Of a stretch of 64,000 nt of DNA, positions 40,791-50,765 are shown in pieces. Numbering within the stretch: the first letter of the stretch is position 1; each line of letters begins with the position of its first letter. This DNA comes from Asparagopsis taxiformis (lineage: Eukaryota; Rhodophyta; Florideophyceae; Bonnemaisoniales; Bonnemaisoniaceae). Position numbers and translations under genes: made by a program. The stretch spans positions 372,001 to 436,000 of the forward strand of contig JALQPE010000083.1 of the NCBI GenBank assembly GCA_030407315.1, given 5' to 3'. The notes under the pieces were generated by a model. That model did no database searches, had not been told where the DNA came from, and worked only from the letters and a program-made list of their open reading frames with translations.

Positions 40791-43031
40791 TTACAAGAGC
40801 TCGACATTCTCTAAACTGGGTAATTCTATGTCACATTCCTGAATAAACTCAACTCGCTTCTTTTCGATTGGAAGATACTCGCGTAATACAGCATCCTTCG
40901 ACATAACAAAGTGCCCCCTCTTTCTCTTTTTCAAGTTTCCTGTCCAACTTGATTTGGGAGCTGGATTGAAACCACCATGAGAACTACAGTAGCTCTTTGC
41001 TTCTAGCAAAATATTCTCCGTCTTGCGAGGAAGCTGATCTCCGCACAACCCTTGCGCACACTTGGATGCTATTTCTCGAACGTACGGATGAAAATGGGCC
41101 ATGAGACTCGACAGTTCCCAGGAAGCGCTTCTCTCTGCATTGGCAATCTCAGGATCGTCGGTGGCCATATCGAAATTCTGGACCAGACCACTTTCTCCCC
41201 CATAACCTCGCTCCGTCATTGGACCCTCCTGTTGCTCATAGATGGGGGCAACCAGGCCAGGCGGTAGTAACAGCTGGCTTCCCAACAGCAAACCCACTGA
41301 GCATGCATGTGTTGGAGCAGATGCTGCCAGGACGGAGAGTCGTCGTGCAAGCGAGGCACATCGATTTGACGGTATTTGACGGTATGAAATGCTGGAGAGA
41401 ATCGTCTCAATTGCATCGAATGTCATGTACTCCTGTTCTTTGATTGGCGTCTCCGCTCCATATAAACTTCCCAAAGCGGCGTACAAGGCCGTGTCCATCG
41501 CACGTGCATCCCCTGTAAAGGAATCGGGGTCTGCTTCTTGCGCCTTTGCATGCATACCCAAAATGGCGTATGCTGCTGTTAGACATCGGAACCGAATCGC
41601 GAGCGGTAATCGGGCAGCCTCCAGAAGCGGTGTAAGTGCAGCGAGGATAGCCTCAATAATATCAGTACTGATATATGTAGATATGCGTAGCAGTCCTTTC
41701 AACGCTGCTGTTAATGCAGGCGGTGGTTTTCTCCTCTTCACCTTCTCCTTATCCTCGTCTTGTTCAACGAGCGCAGACGCCGATTTGATAATGTTAAAGT
41801 AGGCATGACATACAGCATCCAGCAGAGCTTTCCTGGCGTTATAAAGTTCCTGAGGCGAAGCCTCGGCATCTGCTTCCCGTAAATCTCTTTCTAGTTCAGT
41901 CTCTTCCTGCTGACTTTCCTTCTTCTCTGTCTTCCTCCTTCGCTTCAATTTCGTCCGCTTCACCTTCTTTCGGCCATTCTTATCCGACAGCGGAAGCCGA
42001 GCAAAACTTCCAAACTGAATGCTCACAAGCGGTTCGACGACCTGAGCTGGCGCGGCGTTTAGCTTGGCAGCGGCCACATCTGCGAGCTGCTTGGCAATGA
42101 ACACGCAGGTACTGAGCGTCTGTCCAGATGCGCGATGCGCATCTGCGAGAACCTGCTTGAGAGCGTCGGCGCTCTGCTTCCGCACGACTTCTTCCCTATC
42201 GGTTACGAGGGTGCATACGGTACGCGCGACAGTTTCAGCTTCGTTGAAATGCGGCAATGCACGTGCGAGCTCGGCTAGTGCCTTGCATGCTGCTAGTCGG
42301 ACAGCGTTCATGTTACGACTAGCTTCTGTTTCAACGGCACCGCCGCTTCGCCAGCGGATGAGACTGACGATGGACTTGACGAAACGCTGGTAGCTTTTCA
42401 GAAGGGAAGCTTCGTATTGTCGCAACCGAGCCACTTCCCTGGATACTTTAACTTGTGCTTCTTTCTCGGAAATGTTGCGGATCCGATACGCCGGTGCAAT
42501 GTCTTTGTATAGCTGAGACTCGGTGAGGATTACAAGGGCAGCGGCTCTGCCCTTGGATAGTTGGGCCATTTTTCGCAGTTCGCTGAGTAGTCCGTAATGC
42601 TCTTCGGGATTGGAGATGACTCTTGAGGCCATACCTGCGATGTTCAGTTTGATAGTTTCGAAATTCTCATTACGGTTGGAAGCTGCTATGAGTTGCTGAC
42701 GTGCCTTTGCTCGCGCAGACTTTGTCATCTTTCTCAGTTTCTGTTTAGAAATTTTGGAAGCGACATCGTCGTTGGGCACGGGCTTTGCGATTTGCTGCTC
42801 GACATCTGCAGGCTGGGGTCGAATTGTCTCTTTCTGCGCTTTTGCTGTGAATTTAGGCTTGGGAGCACTTGGACGCTCTACTTTTCCATCCTCTCTCACA
42901 ACTGGTAGGCCTGTTACGGATGGTTTTTGTTCTGCAAATGTGCGCGTTTTTTCCCACTGTGGCTCAACCTCCACTGGTTTCTCCTTTCGCCTCCTCTTCG
43001 GAGGCCTGTCGTCTGTCTCCATTGCGACCAT
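40791..43031 (-). CDS. NOC3: Nucleolar complex protein 3 (NOC3)
   Basis: A 746-aa nucleolar protein that pairs with NOC2 in pre-60S maturation. It starts at the ATG at 43031 (MVAMETDDRPPKRRRKEK, a nuclear signal). The NOC3 N-terminal domain is evident: EHYGLLSELRKMAQLSKGRAAALVILTESQLYKDIAPAYRIRNISEKEAQVKVSREVARLRQYEASLLKSYQRF. The middle is an armadillo-like helical array with a Lys/Arg-rich insert (GRKKVKRTKLKRRRKTEKKE). The C-terminal CBF/MAK21-like domain includes ASWELSSLMAHFHPYVREIASKCAQG. NOC3 also has a reported link to replication initiation in yeast. Intronless and of typical length. Confidence 0.93.
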   Translation of the reverse strand: MVAMETDDRPPKRRRKEKPVEVEPQWEKTRTFAEQKPSVTGLPVVREDGKVERPSAPKPKFTAKAQKETIRPQPADVEQQIAKPVPNDDVASKISKQKLRKMTKSARAKARQQLIAASNRNENFETIKLNIAGMASRVISNPEEHYGLLSELRKMAQLSKGRAAALVILTESQLYKDIAPAYRIRNISEKEAQVKVSREVARLRQYEASLLKSYQRFVKSIVSLIRWRSGGAVETEASRNMNAVRLAACKALAELARALPHFNEAETVARTVCTLVTDREEVVRKQSADALKQVLADAHRASGQTLSTCVFIAKQLADVAAAKLNAAPAQVVEPLVSIQFGSFARLPLSDKNGRKKVKRTKLKRRRKTEKKESQQEETELERDLREADAEASPQELYNARKALLDAVCHAYFNIIKSASALVEQDEDKEKVKRRKPPPALTAALKGLLRISTYISTDIIEAILAALTPLLEAARLPLAIRFRCLTAAYAILGMHAKAQEADPDSFTGDARAMDTALYAALGSLYGAETPIKEQEYMTFDAIETILSSISYRQIPSNRCASLARRLSVLAASAPTHACSVGLLLGSQLLLPPGLVAPIYEQQEGPMTERGYGGESGLVQNFDMATDDPEIANAERSASWELSSLMAHFHPYVREIASKCAQGLCGDQLPRKTENILLEAKSYCSSHGGFNPAPKSSWTGNLKKRKRGHFVMSKDAVLREYLPIEKKRVEFIQECDIELPSLENVELL

Positions 43032-46000
43032 TTGGAGAAAATGGCGTATTGCTCGGCGTCTGTTGCTAACGGGCACTCTGAATGAATAATCCAAGTCCAG
43101 GATGAGTACGTAAACGTGTGCTGCCGCCGACGTCCACCGACTCGGTCAGGTCGGGTAATAAACCTGGTGAAAAACAAAAATAAATTCAATGCGCAGAATC
43201 AGGCGTAAATGATTCATATTGGGTTGTGTGATCCGCAAAAAAAGATCAGCGCGTAACGGAACCTGCTGAAACATTGCATATGTGGACTCTAGATGGCAAG
43301 ACGTCCATTACAAATGCGACTAATGCCCTCCAGCTCGATTGAAGATGCTCGTAATCGCGGTTCCATTCGTCCGACCTCATTTGTGTCTAGCTGAAATCAA
43401 GCCGTTCCAACTCCAGCGAGAGGCCTGGCGCAAATTTTACCCATTCTCGACGTCACTACGCACTATTCCGACAGCTTTGAGCGCACAAAAGTGTTTCATC
43501 GACCAGACATCAATAAGGATCTGATCAAATGAGCTTATATAGACGGGATATAGAAACCACACCTAGTGACTTCAGGGTGATCAATAATACGCACTATCGC
43601 CTTGCATGCATCATGCGCAATTTGGAACAGCATAGATGCGTTTGTCGGAAACCGAAAGCGAGTCGATACCCAAAAGTAACCATTCGCACAGATGCATTTG
43701 AAATAAGCTTTCCCCATCCGTAAAGCAAATCCCCACTCCCAAAATAACAGAATCATACCGGAGCACTGCTCAAGACAACTACAAAGCGCGTGGCCAGCAC
43801 CCGAACCGCCCACACAATCTTACGTTGGGATAAACAATAGTCTAAGAGTAGCGCGGAGTGTCAATCGCTCCCACCTCCAAATTTACAACTCGTGCCGATT
43901 ATCATTCCGTCGCATCAGCCGCAAAACGGCGCATACGATCTCTCACACGATTGGACGACAGATTCACCAAGTACAAAATTCCGCACGCAACTTGCACCAA
44001 CCGGAGCCATGCATCATCAGCAGTGCGTGACAGACCACAGCCCTCGACCAAGGCGCTGCGTACACGGTCTACGTAACGCGGGGAGCGCGGCAGGAAGTGT
44101 TAAATAGTTTCGCGCATGCGAAAGCACGGGACAGCTTCCTCAGCCACGGTCGTCGCGAGGGCATGCGTCGCGTCCCGCACGGCACAAAGGCGAGTGAGCG
44201 ACGTGTGAGCGCGGTCCGCGAAGGGTTCTGCCGATGCGTCTGGAAGGTCTCCACGGCAATGGGCGGGACGTGGACGTTTCGGCGCTTTCTGCGGGCGCGT
44301 TGGGAGGGCACCGACCGCGTTTGGAACGGTCTTTAATCGTGAGGGCGTTGGTGCAGACGCGGCGCTTGCGGGTGCTGATTTATGGTTTGTAATGGGCGGG
44401 AGATGGCGGCTCGAGGGCCTGCGCTGGTGCTTCTAGGCTTTGAGTCGTGCGTGCGCGGGAGGGCGCTGCTGGATGAGGGAGATGGTTGTGGAGATGTGGA
44501 GGATTATGTTGCGTTGTGTCTTTATTCTGGGGATGTTGATATTGTATGGGGTTGTGGCTGTCTGGGATTATTTGAGCTGTAGTAACGAGCTGGGTGGCTT
44601 GGTAGTGGGGTGTTGGTTGAGTAGAGGTGGCTACGATGCTGTTGTATGGGAATCGGGTTTATAAAATCGGTATCATAGTGATGATAAAGGGACGGGATGG
44701 GTGAATGCGATTCGTAAACTTGAACGAATTATTCCGAGCAAGATATGAAGCGCAGACAGTCCGATTGGGACCAAATACAGGCGGTGGACGAGGTGCATCT
44801 CGGCAGGCGAGCACTTGCACTTCTGGAAAGAAGAAAGCGGTGCGGAGGGCGTGATAGAAGGCGTATGTGCCACAATCTCGCGAAATCGCGTAGTATCCAT
44901 CGCGAGAAACGGCGTATCGACCAGCGACGAGCATTCAGCTTTCGTTGATTACCACCTCTTCAACGCGGAAAAAATATTTGCGTTGAAGACACCGTGACAG
45001 TGACCATATGCGCGATGTTAAATCTCGCAATGCCGTCCCCAAGACGGCTAGAATTGCAATACACAGATGATACCAATCCGCGAAGCGACTATCATTCCCC
45101 TGCATCCACGGCCACTCAGGCTACCCTAACACGTGTGCATCTAGCAGCGCGTCCACATGGCGATAGATTCGAGATCGATCAACCATCAGCACTGTTTCGT
45201 CGAGATCCGGCGCACGTATCGACTGTCTCCGAGACAAACTGGTAAATCGGTCGCACACGCTTTTGTGGAGTAGATATTTGACGCATTAGAATCGGGCGAG
45301 TATGACGACAAGACTAGCATTAGCAGATTCGTCTAAATGTTCTGTTCAGAACTCTACGAGGCCCTTGCTCCCGTGTGTAGAAACCAACAACCACACCGCC
45401 CGACTTGTGTGCGACCGTGCAATTTCCTCTCCCGAACACCCCGTGCCGTCTACGGCTTTCCGTGGACGCGAAACACTTCGTGATGCACACGGCACCAGAG
45501 CTGTCGCCGGGTGGCTGCCACGAGTCGCGATGATCAGTTGTGCCGCGGATGCGGAAATGTACGGGACGAGAGCGATGCGTGTGGAATAGGAGATAGAAAT
45601 CTGTACGTATTCGAAGAGACAAGATGTCTTCAAACTGACTACATGTTCGTAATTGACTGTTTCCACTTTTGAATTTTGACCTTCCAAATGCAATCAAGTT
45701 TTGGGACATTCCAAGTTGGAATTCCACGTTGGAATGATTTTCTGTCAGCAGATCAAAAACAACTGACAGGACCGACATCAACTCGCGCGCTATAACGAGA
45801 TGCACAGTGCATGTAACGGGAGATCACGTGCAACAACCATCAGACGATGGCGCAATGAAGCGATTGCACTCTCTACGCCGCCGCACACCCCGAGTCGACG
45901 GGTGTGTGTGAGATGAATTGCATAATCATCATAGCCTACGTAAACTTGCAATATCAACTTGTTTATCCACTACAACGCCTACGAAATGAATATATATCAC

Positions 46001-46191
46001 CATGGTGACAAGAATAAATAGTATCAAAGTGCGTCAACAGCCGGTACTAGTTGGGTCCTTCCATCGCCAAGCAGATCCGCTACAGAGTGCAATCTTCTCT
46101 TGTAATGCAATATAGATCGAAACTGAACAAACCGCGCACAGATGTTACCGACACCAACACATACCAAACCCTACAAGCACTGCGTGCGCAA
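43032..46191. other. Gene-free region of about 3.2 kb
   Basis: No ORF shows a domain, coding organisation or splicing that I can support. It must contain the NOC3 promoter (right of 43031) and the 3' end of the HAT-repeat gene (left of 46192). The clearest structure is a 30-bp near-perfect palindrome at 45707-45736. A tatatatcacc tract lies near 45990. Confidence 0.5.
45707..45736. repeat. 30-bp near-perfect palindrome
   Basis: The two 15-bp halves are complementary at 13 of 15 positions, centred on a GAATTC at 45719-45724. Outer arms are CATTCCAA and TTGGAATG. It could be a binding site for a dimeric factor or a cruciform/hairpin. It lies in a gene-free region about 0.45 kb beyond the stop of the HAT-repeat gene. 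Confidence 0.75.
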
Positions 46192-49100
46192 CTAGTCATT
46201 CAACCAATCGCCGCCGTCAAGTGCCAGCTCCATCGGTGTTGCTTTGGAGACATATCGGTGTTGGCCCATGTTTTCTTCAGTCGTAACATCTTCAGCTGCC
46301 ATGGCTTCCTCGCCGCTCCGCATGGCACGCACAGCTTCAGCTTCCGACCCGAAATACTTCTCCGCTTCTGATTTCAATTTGTTAAGAGCCGCCACATCCC
46401 CAAACATGGCCTCAAACTGTGCTAGTGCATGATACAGCGGTGCATGTCTCGGGTCTACTTTCAATCCCTCTCGGAAAAGGCTTCTCGCCCTTTCGTAATT
46501 CCCAGCCGCAGCCTCCGTTTGTCCAAACGTTCGATACAAAGGTGCATGGTTGGGAGCACGTCGAATTCCAATTGCAAAGTTCTGACGAGCCTTTGACAAT
46601 GTTCCATGTCGTGCTTCTAGCAGGCCGTACGCGTTCCAAACCGGCCCGTGAGACGGGTCCGAAACTAGCGCACGGTCTAAAAGCTCTCTAGCTTTTTCGA
46701 TATTTCCGCATCGAACTTCCATGCATGCCCATGCTTGCGACAAGTGCACATGATTCGGGCATGCAGTGGAACCGCGTTCGAAAAGTTGTCGAGCTTTGGT
46801 AAAGTTGCCTCTTGCAGTCTCCAAAACTCCCCACGCTTGCCAGAGCGCACCGTGAGCCGGACACAATCGCAGTCCCCTTTTAAACAGTGCCTGCGACGCA
46901 TCTAAACGGCCCCTTCGAAGTTCAAAAACACCCCACGCTTGCCATGCATGTGCATGTGATGGATCTGCTGCGACTGCCCGCTTGAAAAAATCACGAGCTT
47001 TCTGTTCATCCCCACGAGTTCGTTGCCCAGACGCAGCTGCAGCAAGAGCCGCACCGACAAGAACCCTCGAGTTTCGCGGATACCTCTTCAGTGCATCGCT
47101 GAATACCCGTCTTGCATCCGTAATTCGTTGTTGCGATAATTCAAGCATTCCCCACGAGTGCCAGATAAATGCCGTATCTTCTCGTGTTTGAGCAACTCCT
47201 TGTTTGAAAAGCTCTCGTGCACGCTCGGGATTCCGACCGAGCTTCAATTCAAGTTGACCAAATCCATGCCAGACTGACGCAGACGCAAACACCTTCAAAC
47301 CGCGTTCATAGATCTGCCGAGCTCGGTCTAGGTTTCCACGACGAGCCTCCATCATTCCGTATGCGTTATAAGCAGCTCCGTGTAGAGCATCCGTTGCCAA
47401 CGCTTCTTCAAATAAGCGCACACTTTCTTCATAGTTTCCTTCACGCTCTTCCAGCAAAGCCCACGCAACAAAAGCAGGAGCTGTTGGGCGCGCACGGACG
47501 CTGTCGTAAAACATCTTTTTCGCCACCTTTGTATTCCCACTCTTCTCCTCCAACGTACCCAAGGTCTGAAGAAGTGCCGGATCAGATGGATGTAGCTTAT
47601 GGCCACGTTCAAGTAGTGACCGCGCCTCGTCTATGCGCCCGCAGCATGTCCATTCAATTTGAGCCCAGGCATTGAACACGGATGGGGGCGGCCGACTGGA
47701 CAGAGAAGATGCAGTTCGCATGAGCTCGATAGCCCTTGTTACACCGCTTCTCCTCGCCTCCAATCTTCCCAACGCTACATACGCCTCAGTTACTCGCGGC
47801 TGCGATGCAATGGCCTTTGACAGTAACTCACGTGCACGTGGAAGATCGCCCACACGCTCTTCCATCTCCGCCCAGGAGCGGAATATCGTAGCAGACGATG
47901 GTGATTCCGCAGACTTGCACGCTTTCAGACCCTGGTCATACAAATCACGAGCACGATCGGTGTTACCTTCGCGAGCCTCTAGCACAGCCCACGCGGCACA
48001 CACTTCGGGATGAGGTCGGAGGGCTACACTTCGACTGAACAGGTCACGAGCTTTTTCAGTATTGCCAACTCGTTGTTCTAGAAGACCCCATGCTTGACAT
48101 ACGTAAGGATTATCCGGTTCCAATGCCAATCCCTTTGCAAACAGTTCACGGGCGGCTTCGCGCTCGCCACAACGATGTTCCAAAACGGCCCATGCCTGCA
48201 ACAAGTGCACACTGTTGGGGCATTCGCTGAGACCTTCTTTGAAAAGATTTCTTGCCACTTGGGCTCCATTGCTTCCATTGGAACGTCTCTCACCGTCTGT
48301 TTCATCCTCGCCCTGGAGCGAGGATTGATTTCGCAGATTGACACCGCCGGTTCGAGCCTCCAGACGTGCCAGTGCAAGCCATGAATGAGCATCGCGTCTG
48401 TCGAGAGAGAGACATTGGCGAAGGAGGCTTCTGGCCTCGTTCATACGACCATTGCGCTCCTCTTCCTTGGCGCGCTCAAAAATTGCACGAACCTGTCTTC
48501 GCACCCTGCCGGAGACGTTACTGACTGTACTGGAATTTGAGGTGTACGAGGAATTGGAGCTGGAAGCGACGGAATGATGATTGCGCTGTCTATGCTGGGA
48601 TCGCGGGTGTCTGCTCTGCGGGGAAGGTGTGGAATCGCTGCTCGTTAATTCGGGAACAATTTCGGACGCTGCAGACGACTTGAAATCTGTTCTATCTCTT
48701 CGGTAGGTGGTGCTAGCGGGATCTGAATTTGTCGCAAAGGGCCGCTCCTGTGGAGACAGGGAGATGGAGGAAGGAAATTCTGGGGGAGTTGCGGCTGAAT
48801 CGTGGGTAGCCTCCGATGGTGTAGCGGTGGCGGTGATCGGGGCAGACAGACATGGGGATGGCGGTGGAGTAGGTGGTGTTTGACGAATTACAGTTGGATG
48901 GGCAAAAGAGGAAGTGAATGGAATAGAATGGTGTTGTTGTTGTGGATGTACAAGACTTGTGGATTGCTGAAATGGGCAGTTGTCTGTTAGATTGAATTGG
49001 GAATTAACGGGATTGTGTTCTGCTTGCACACGACGACGTCCATATTCCACACCGGTACGTGAAAAGTAGGAAAAGGAGTTATGGTTATTGACACCACCGG

Positions 49101-49389
49101 AGCCGTCACCAGTGCCGCCATACTCGCTGCCGCCCAAATTGAAATGGTGCGAATCGGAGGAGGGCCCGGAGCCGGAGCCGGAGTGAGAATCGGCGGACCA
49201 GACGGGACCGGAGCGAAAGAATAGACTGCCGAGACCCTGTGGGAAGGGCGTTTGATGGCCTCCGGAGCCGACGCAGACGACGTGATGGTGGGTGATGGGC
49301 GGAGGGAGGCGGAGATTGTGTGTGCGAACGCAGAGCGGGGGGATGGCGGATACGGGGACGAAGGCGGCTCTGCGTTGGTCGATGTCCAT
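46192..49389 (-). CDS. Very long HAT/RNA-TPR repeat protein (HCF107/MBB1-like)
   Basis: A 1065-aa protein. The first ~300 residues are low complexity (Gly, Ser, Pro, His) and probably disordered. From ~305 to ~1040 there are about twenty 34-residue repeats of the RNA-TPR/HAT type. The recurring phrase is A-R-x-L-F-x-x-G-L-x-x-x-P-x-x-x-x-x-x-x-x-A-W-x-x-L-E-x-R-x-G-N-x-x-(K/R). These match plant HCF107 and algal MBB1, plastid proteins that clamp the psbB-psbH transcripts, and related RNA-processing HAT proteins. The last residues (ELALDGGDWLND) resemble the conserved tail of that family. No clear transit peptide is visible, so plastid targeting is unproven. Repeats are very regular, so gene conversion or recent expansion is possible. 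Intronless. Confidence 0.75.
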   Translation of the reverse strand: MDIDQRRAAFVPVSAIPPLCVRTHNLRLPPPITHHHVVCVGSGGHQTPFPQGLGSLFFRSGPVWSADSHSGSGSGPSSDSHHFNLGGSEYGGTGDGSGGVNNHNSFSYFSRTGVEYGRRRVQAEHNPVNSQFNLTDNCPFQQSTSLVHPQQQHHSIPFTSSFAHPTVIRQTPPTPPPSPCLSAPITATATPSEATHDSAATPPEFPSSISLSPQERPFATNSDPASTTYRRDRTDFKSSAASEIVPELTSSDSTPSPQSRHPRSQHRQRNHHSVASSSNSSYTSNSSTVSNVSGRVRRQVRAIFERAKEEERNGRMNEARSLLRQCLSLDRRDAHSWLALARLEARTGGVNLRNQSSLQGEDETDGERRSNGSNGAQVARNLFKEGLSECPNSVHLLQAWAVLEHRCGEREAARELFAKGLALEPDNPYVCQAWGLLEQRVGNTEKARDLFSRSVALRPHPEVCAAWAVLEAREGNTDRARDLYDQGLKACKSAESPSSATIFRSWAEMEERVGDLPRARELLSKAIASQPRVTEAYVALGRLEARRSGVTRAIELMRTASSLSSRPPPSVFNAWAQIEWTCCGRIDEARSLLERGHKLHPSDPALLQTLGTLEEKSGNTKVAKKMFYDSVRARPTAPAFVAWALLEEREGNYEESVRLFEEALATDALHGAAYNAYGMMEARRGNLDRARQIYERGLKVFASASVWHGFGQLELKLGRNPERARELFKQGVAQTREDTAFIWHSWGMLELSQQRITDARRVFSDALKRYPRNSRVLVGAALAAAASGQRTRGDEQKARDFFKRAVAADPSHAHAWQAWGVFELRRGRLDASQALFKRGLRLCPAHGALWQAWGVLETARGNFTKARQLFERGSTACPNHVHLSQAWACMEVRCGNIEKARELLDRALVSDPSHGPVWNAYGLLEARHGTLSKARQNFAIGIRRAPNHAPLYRTFGQTEAAAGNYERARSLFREGLKVDPRHAPLYHALAQFEAMFGDVAALNKLKSEAEKYFGSEAEAVRAMRSGEEAMAAEDVTTEENMGQHRYVSKATPMELALDGGDWLND

Positions 49390-50765
49390 GGCGACGGTTG
49401 GACGGTATCGCGACGGGCTGTGAATGGGTTGCGGCGGGGTAGATTGTCGCCAGTGGTGGCGTGCGGTTGAGTGGCTGGTTGGCGGGGCGTGTACGGGGGT
49501 GTCGGGGGGAGATCAGCGCAACGGAGGTACATGTGTAGGGAGATATGTGTGGCTGCGGACGCAGATTGACAGGTGGAGGCGGTTGGGCGGGTGGGAATGG
49601 CAAAATATCAGCGGTTCTAAACGGAGGGTTTGTCCAATCATCGATGTCCAAGTAGAATCTTTTCTGTTTGGGCGATTTTTTCGCCGCGTACAATCCACAT
49701 ACGGCGTGGATAATGGTGCAAAGCGGTCCAGATATTCCTCGGCAGGTCGTTTTTCTACCCGAAATGAACGGAAAGCGCCGCTCCGAGATCACTCCCCCAC
49801 CGGTGCGTATATACCACAACTGTTGCCAGCGATGAATGTGCGCTCCAAACGTCATGCGTCAACCCTACGATTGGGGCGTTGCTGAGATACTTGTTTGCAT
49901 CGCAGCAGCGCTCAGCTTGTCGGTCAACCTGATGTTGATGTTCTAGACAATGTGCACACGTCACGTCATGGAAGAGTAGGCTTGGGTAACACTGTACAGT
50001 AGTCGAGCTGCGACGTGTTCACGTTGCGATTCCCCGAGTAGTTGTTTATGTTTCCAAACTGCACTTTCTCGCCCGAGGTCGGTATACGGGTACGTGGCTC
50101 TCCGCGCTAAACTCATCGTCAAGACGTCTTGGCGACAAACCCAATGAGATCAAGTTGAAACGGCAGGAAAACATGTCAGAACACGTACTCCGACGAGAAA
50201 ATGCAAACTACTTTACCTATGTACTCTGCCGTCCCCCCTGTCGACTATGATTGGTTATACGAAAATATGACCAATAATTGCTGCCAAGGTCCTCTAACAG
50301 CCGACAACAACAATTACACACGAGTATAGTTCAACGCATAAGGCGCACCACGTGGATGGCGCGCCATCGCCAACATCTACACCACCCAGCGTATGAGCGA
50401 ATGACTCGTTCGAGATGGAATAGATTACAGACGGACAAACAAGCAAGTATTGCGAAAGCAGTCGACGCATGCGCTTTGTGCACGCAAACCGCGGCGGCAT
50501 TCACTCGCTGTAAGTGGAACGTGAGGTGCCAGTAGCAGCGCAGACAGTACCGTCACGCTTCGACTTGCGTCATACAAAAACAAGCGAGACATGTCATACG
50601 ACAGTTTCTACTCAACATAGATTCAGTTCAATACTTTGCAATTACTGTACCTCTAGCCTACCAAACGATTCTAGTTCAATATAATTTGCTTGCCTTGTCC
50701 AACGTTTAGTGCCAGTAATATATGTTCAAGTGCTGGGCATTGCGCTCGTATCAACGGAAAAACCA
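49390..50765. other. Intergenic region of about 1.4 kb
   Basis: Between the start of the HAT-repeat gene and the stop of the next - strand gene. It holds the HAT gene's promoter, and the right end the 3' region of the PKD-protein gene. Short ORFs have no supporting features. Confidence 0.4.

Noticed and set aside
43339..45805. Several short ORFs in the gene-free region
   Set aside because: No domains, no codon-bias signal and overlapping frames on both strands.
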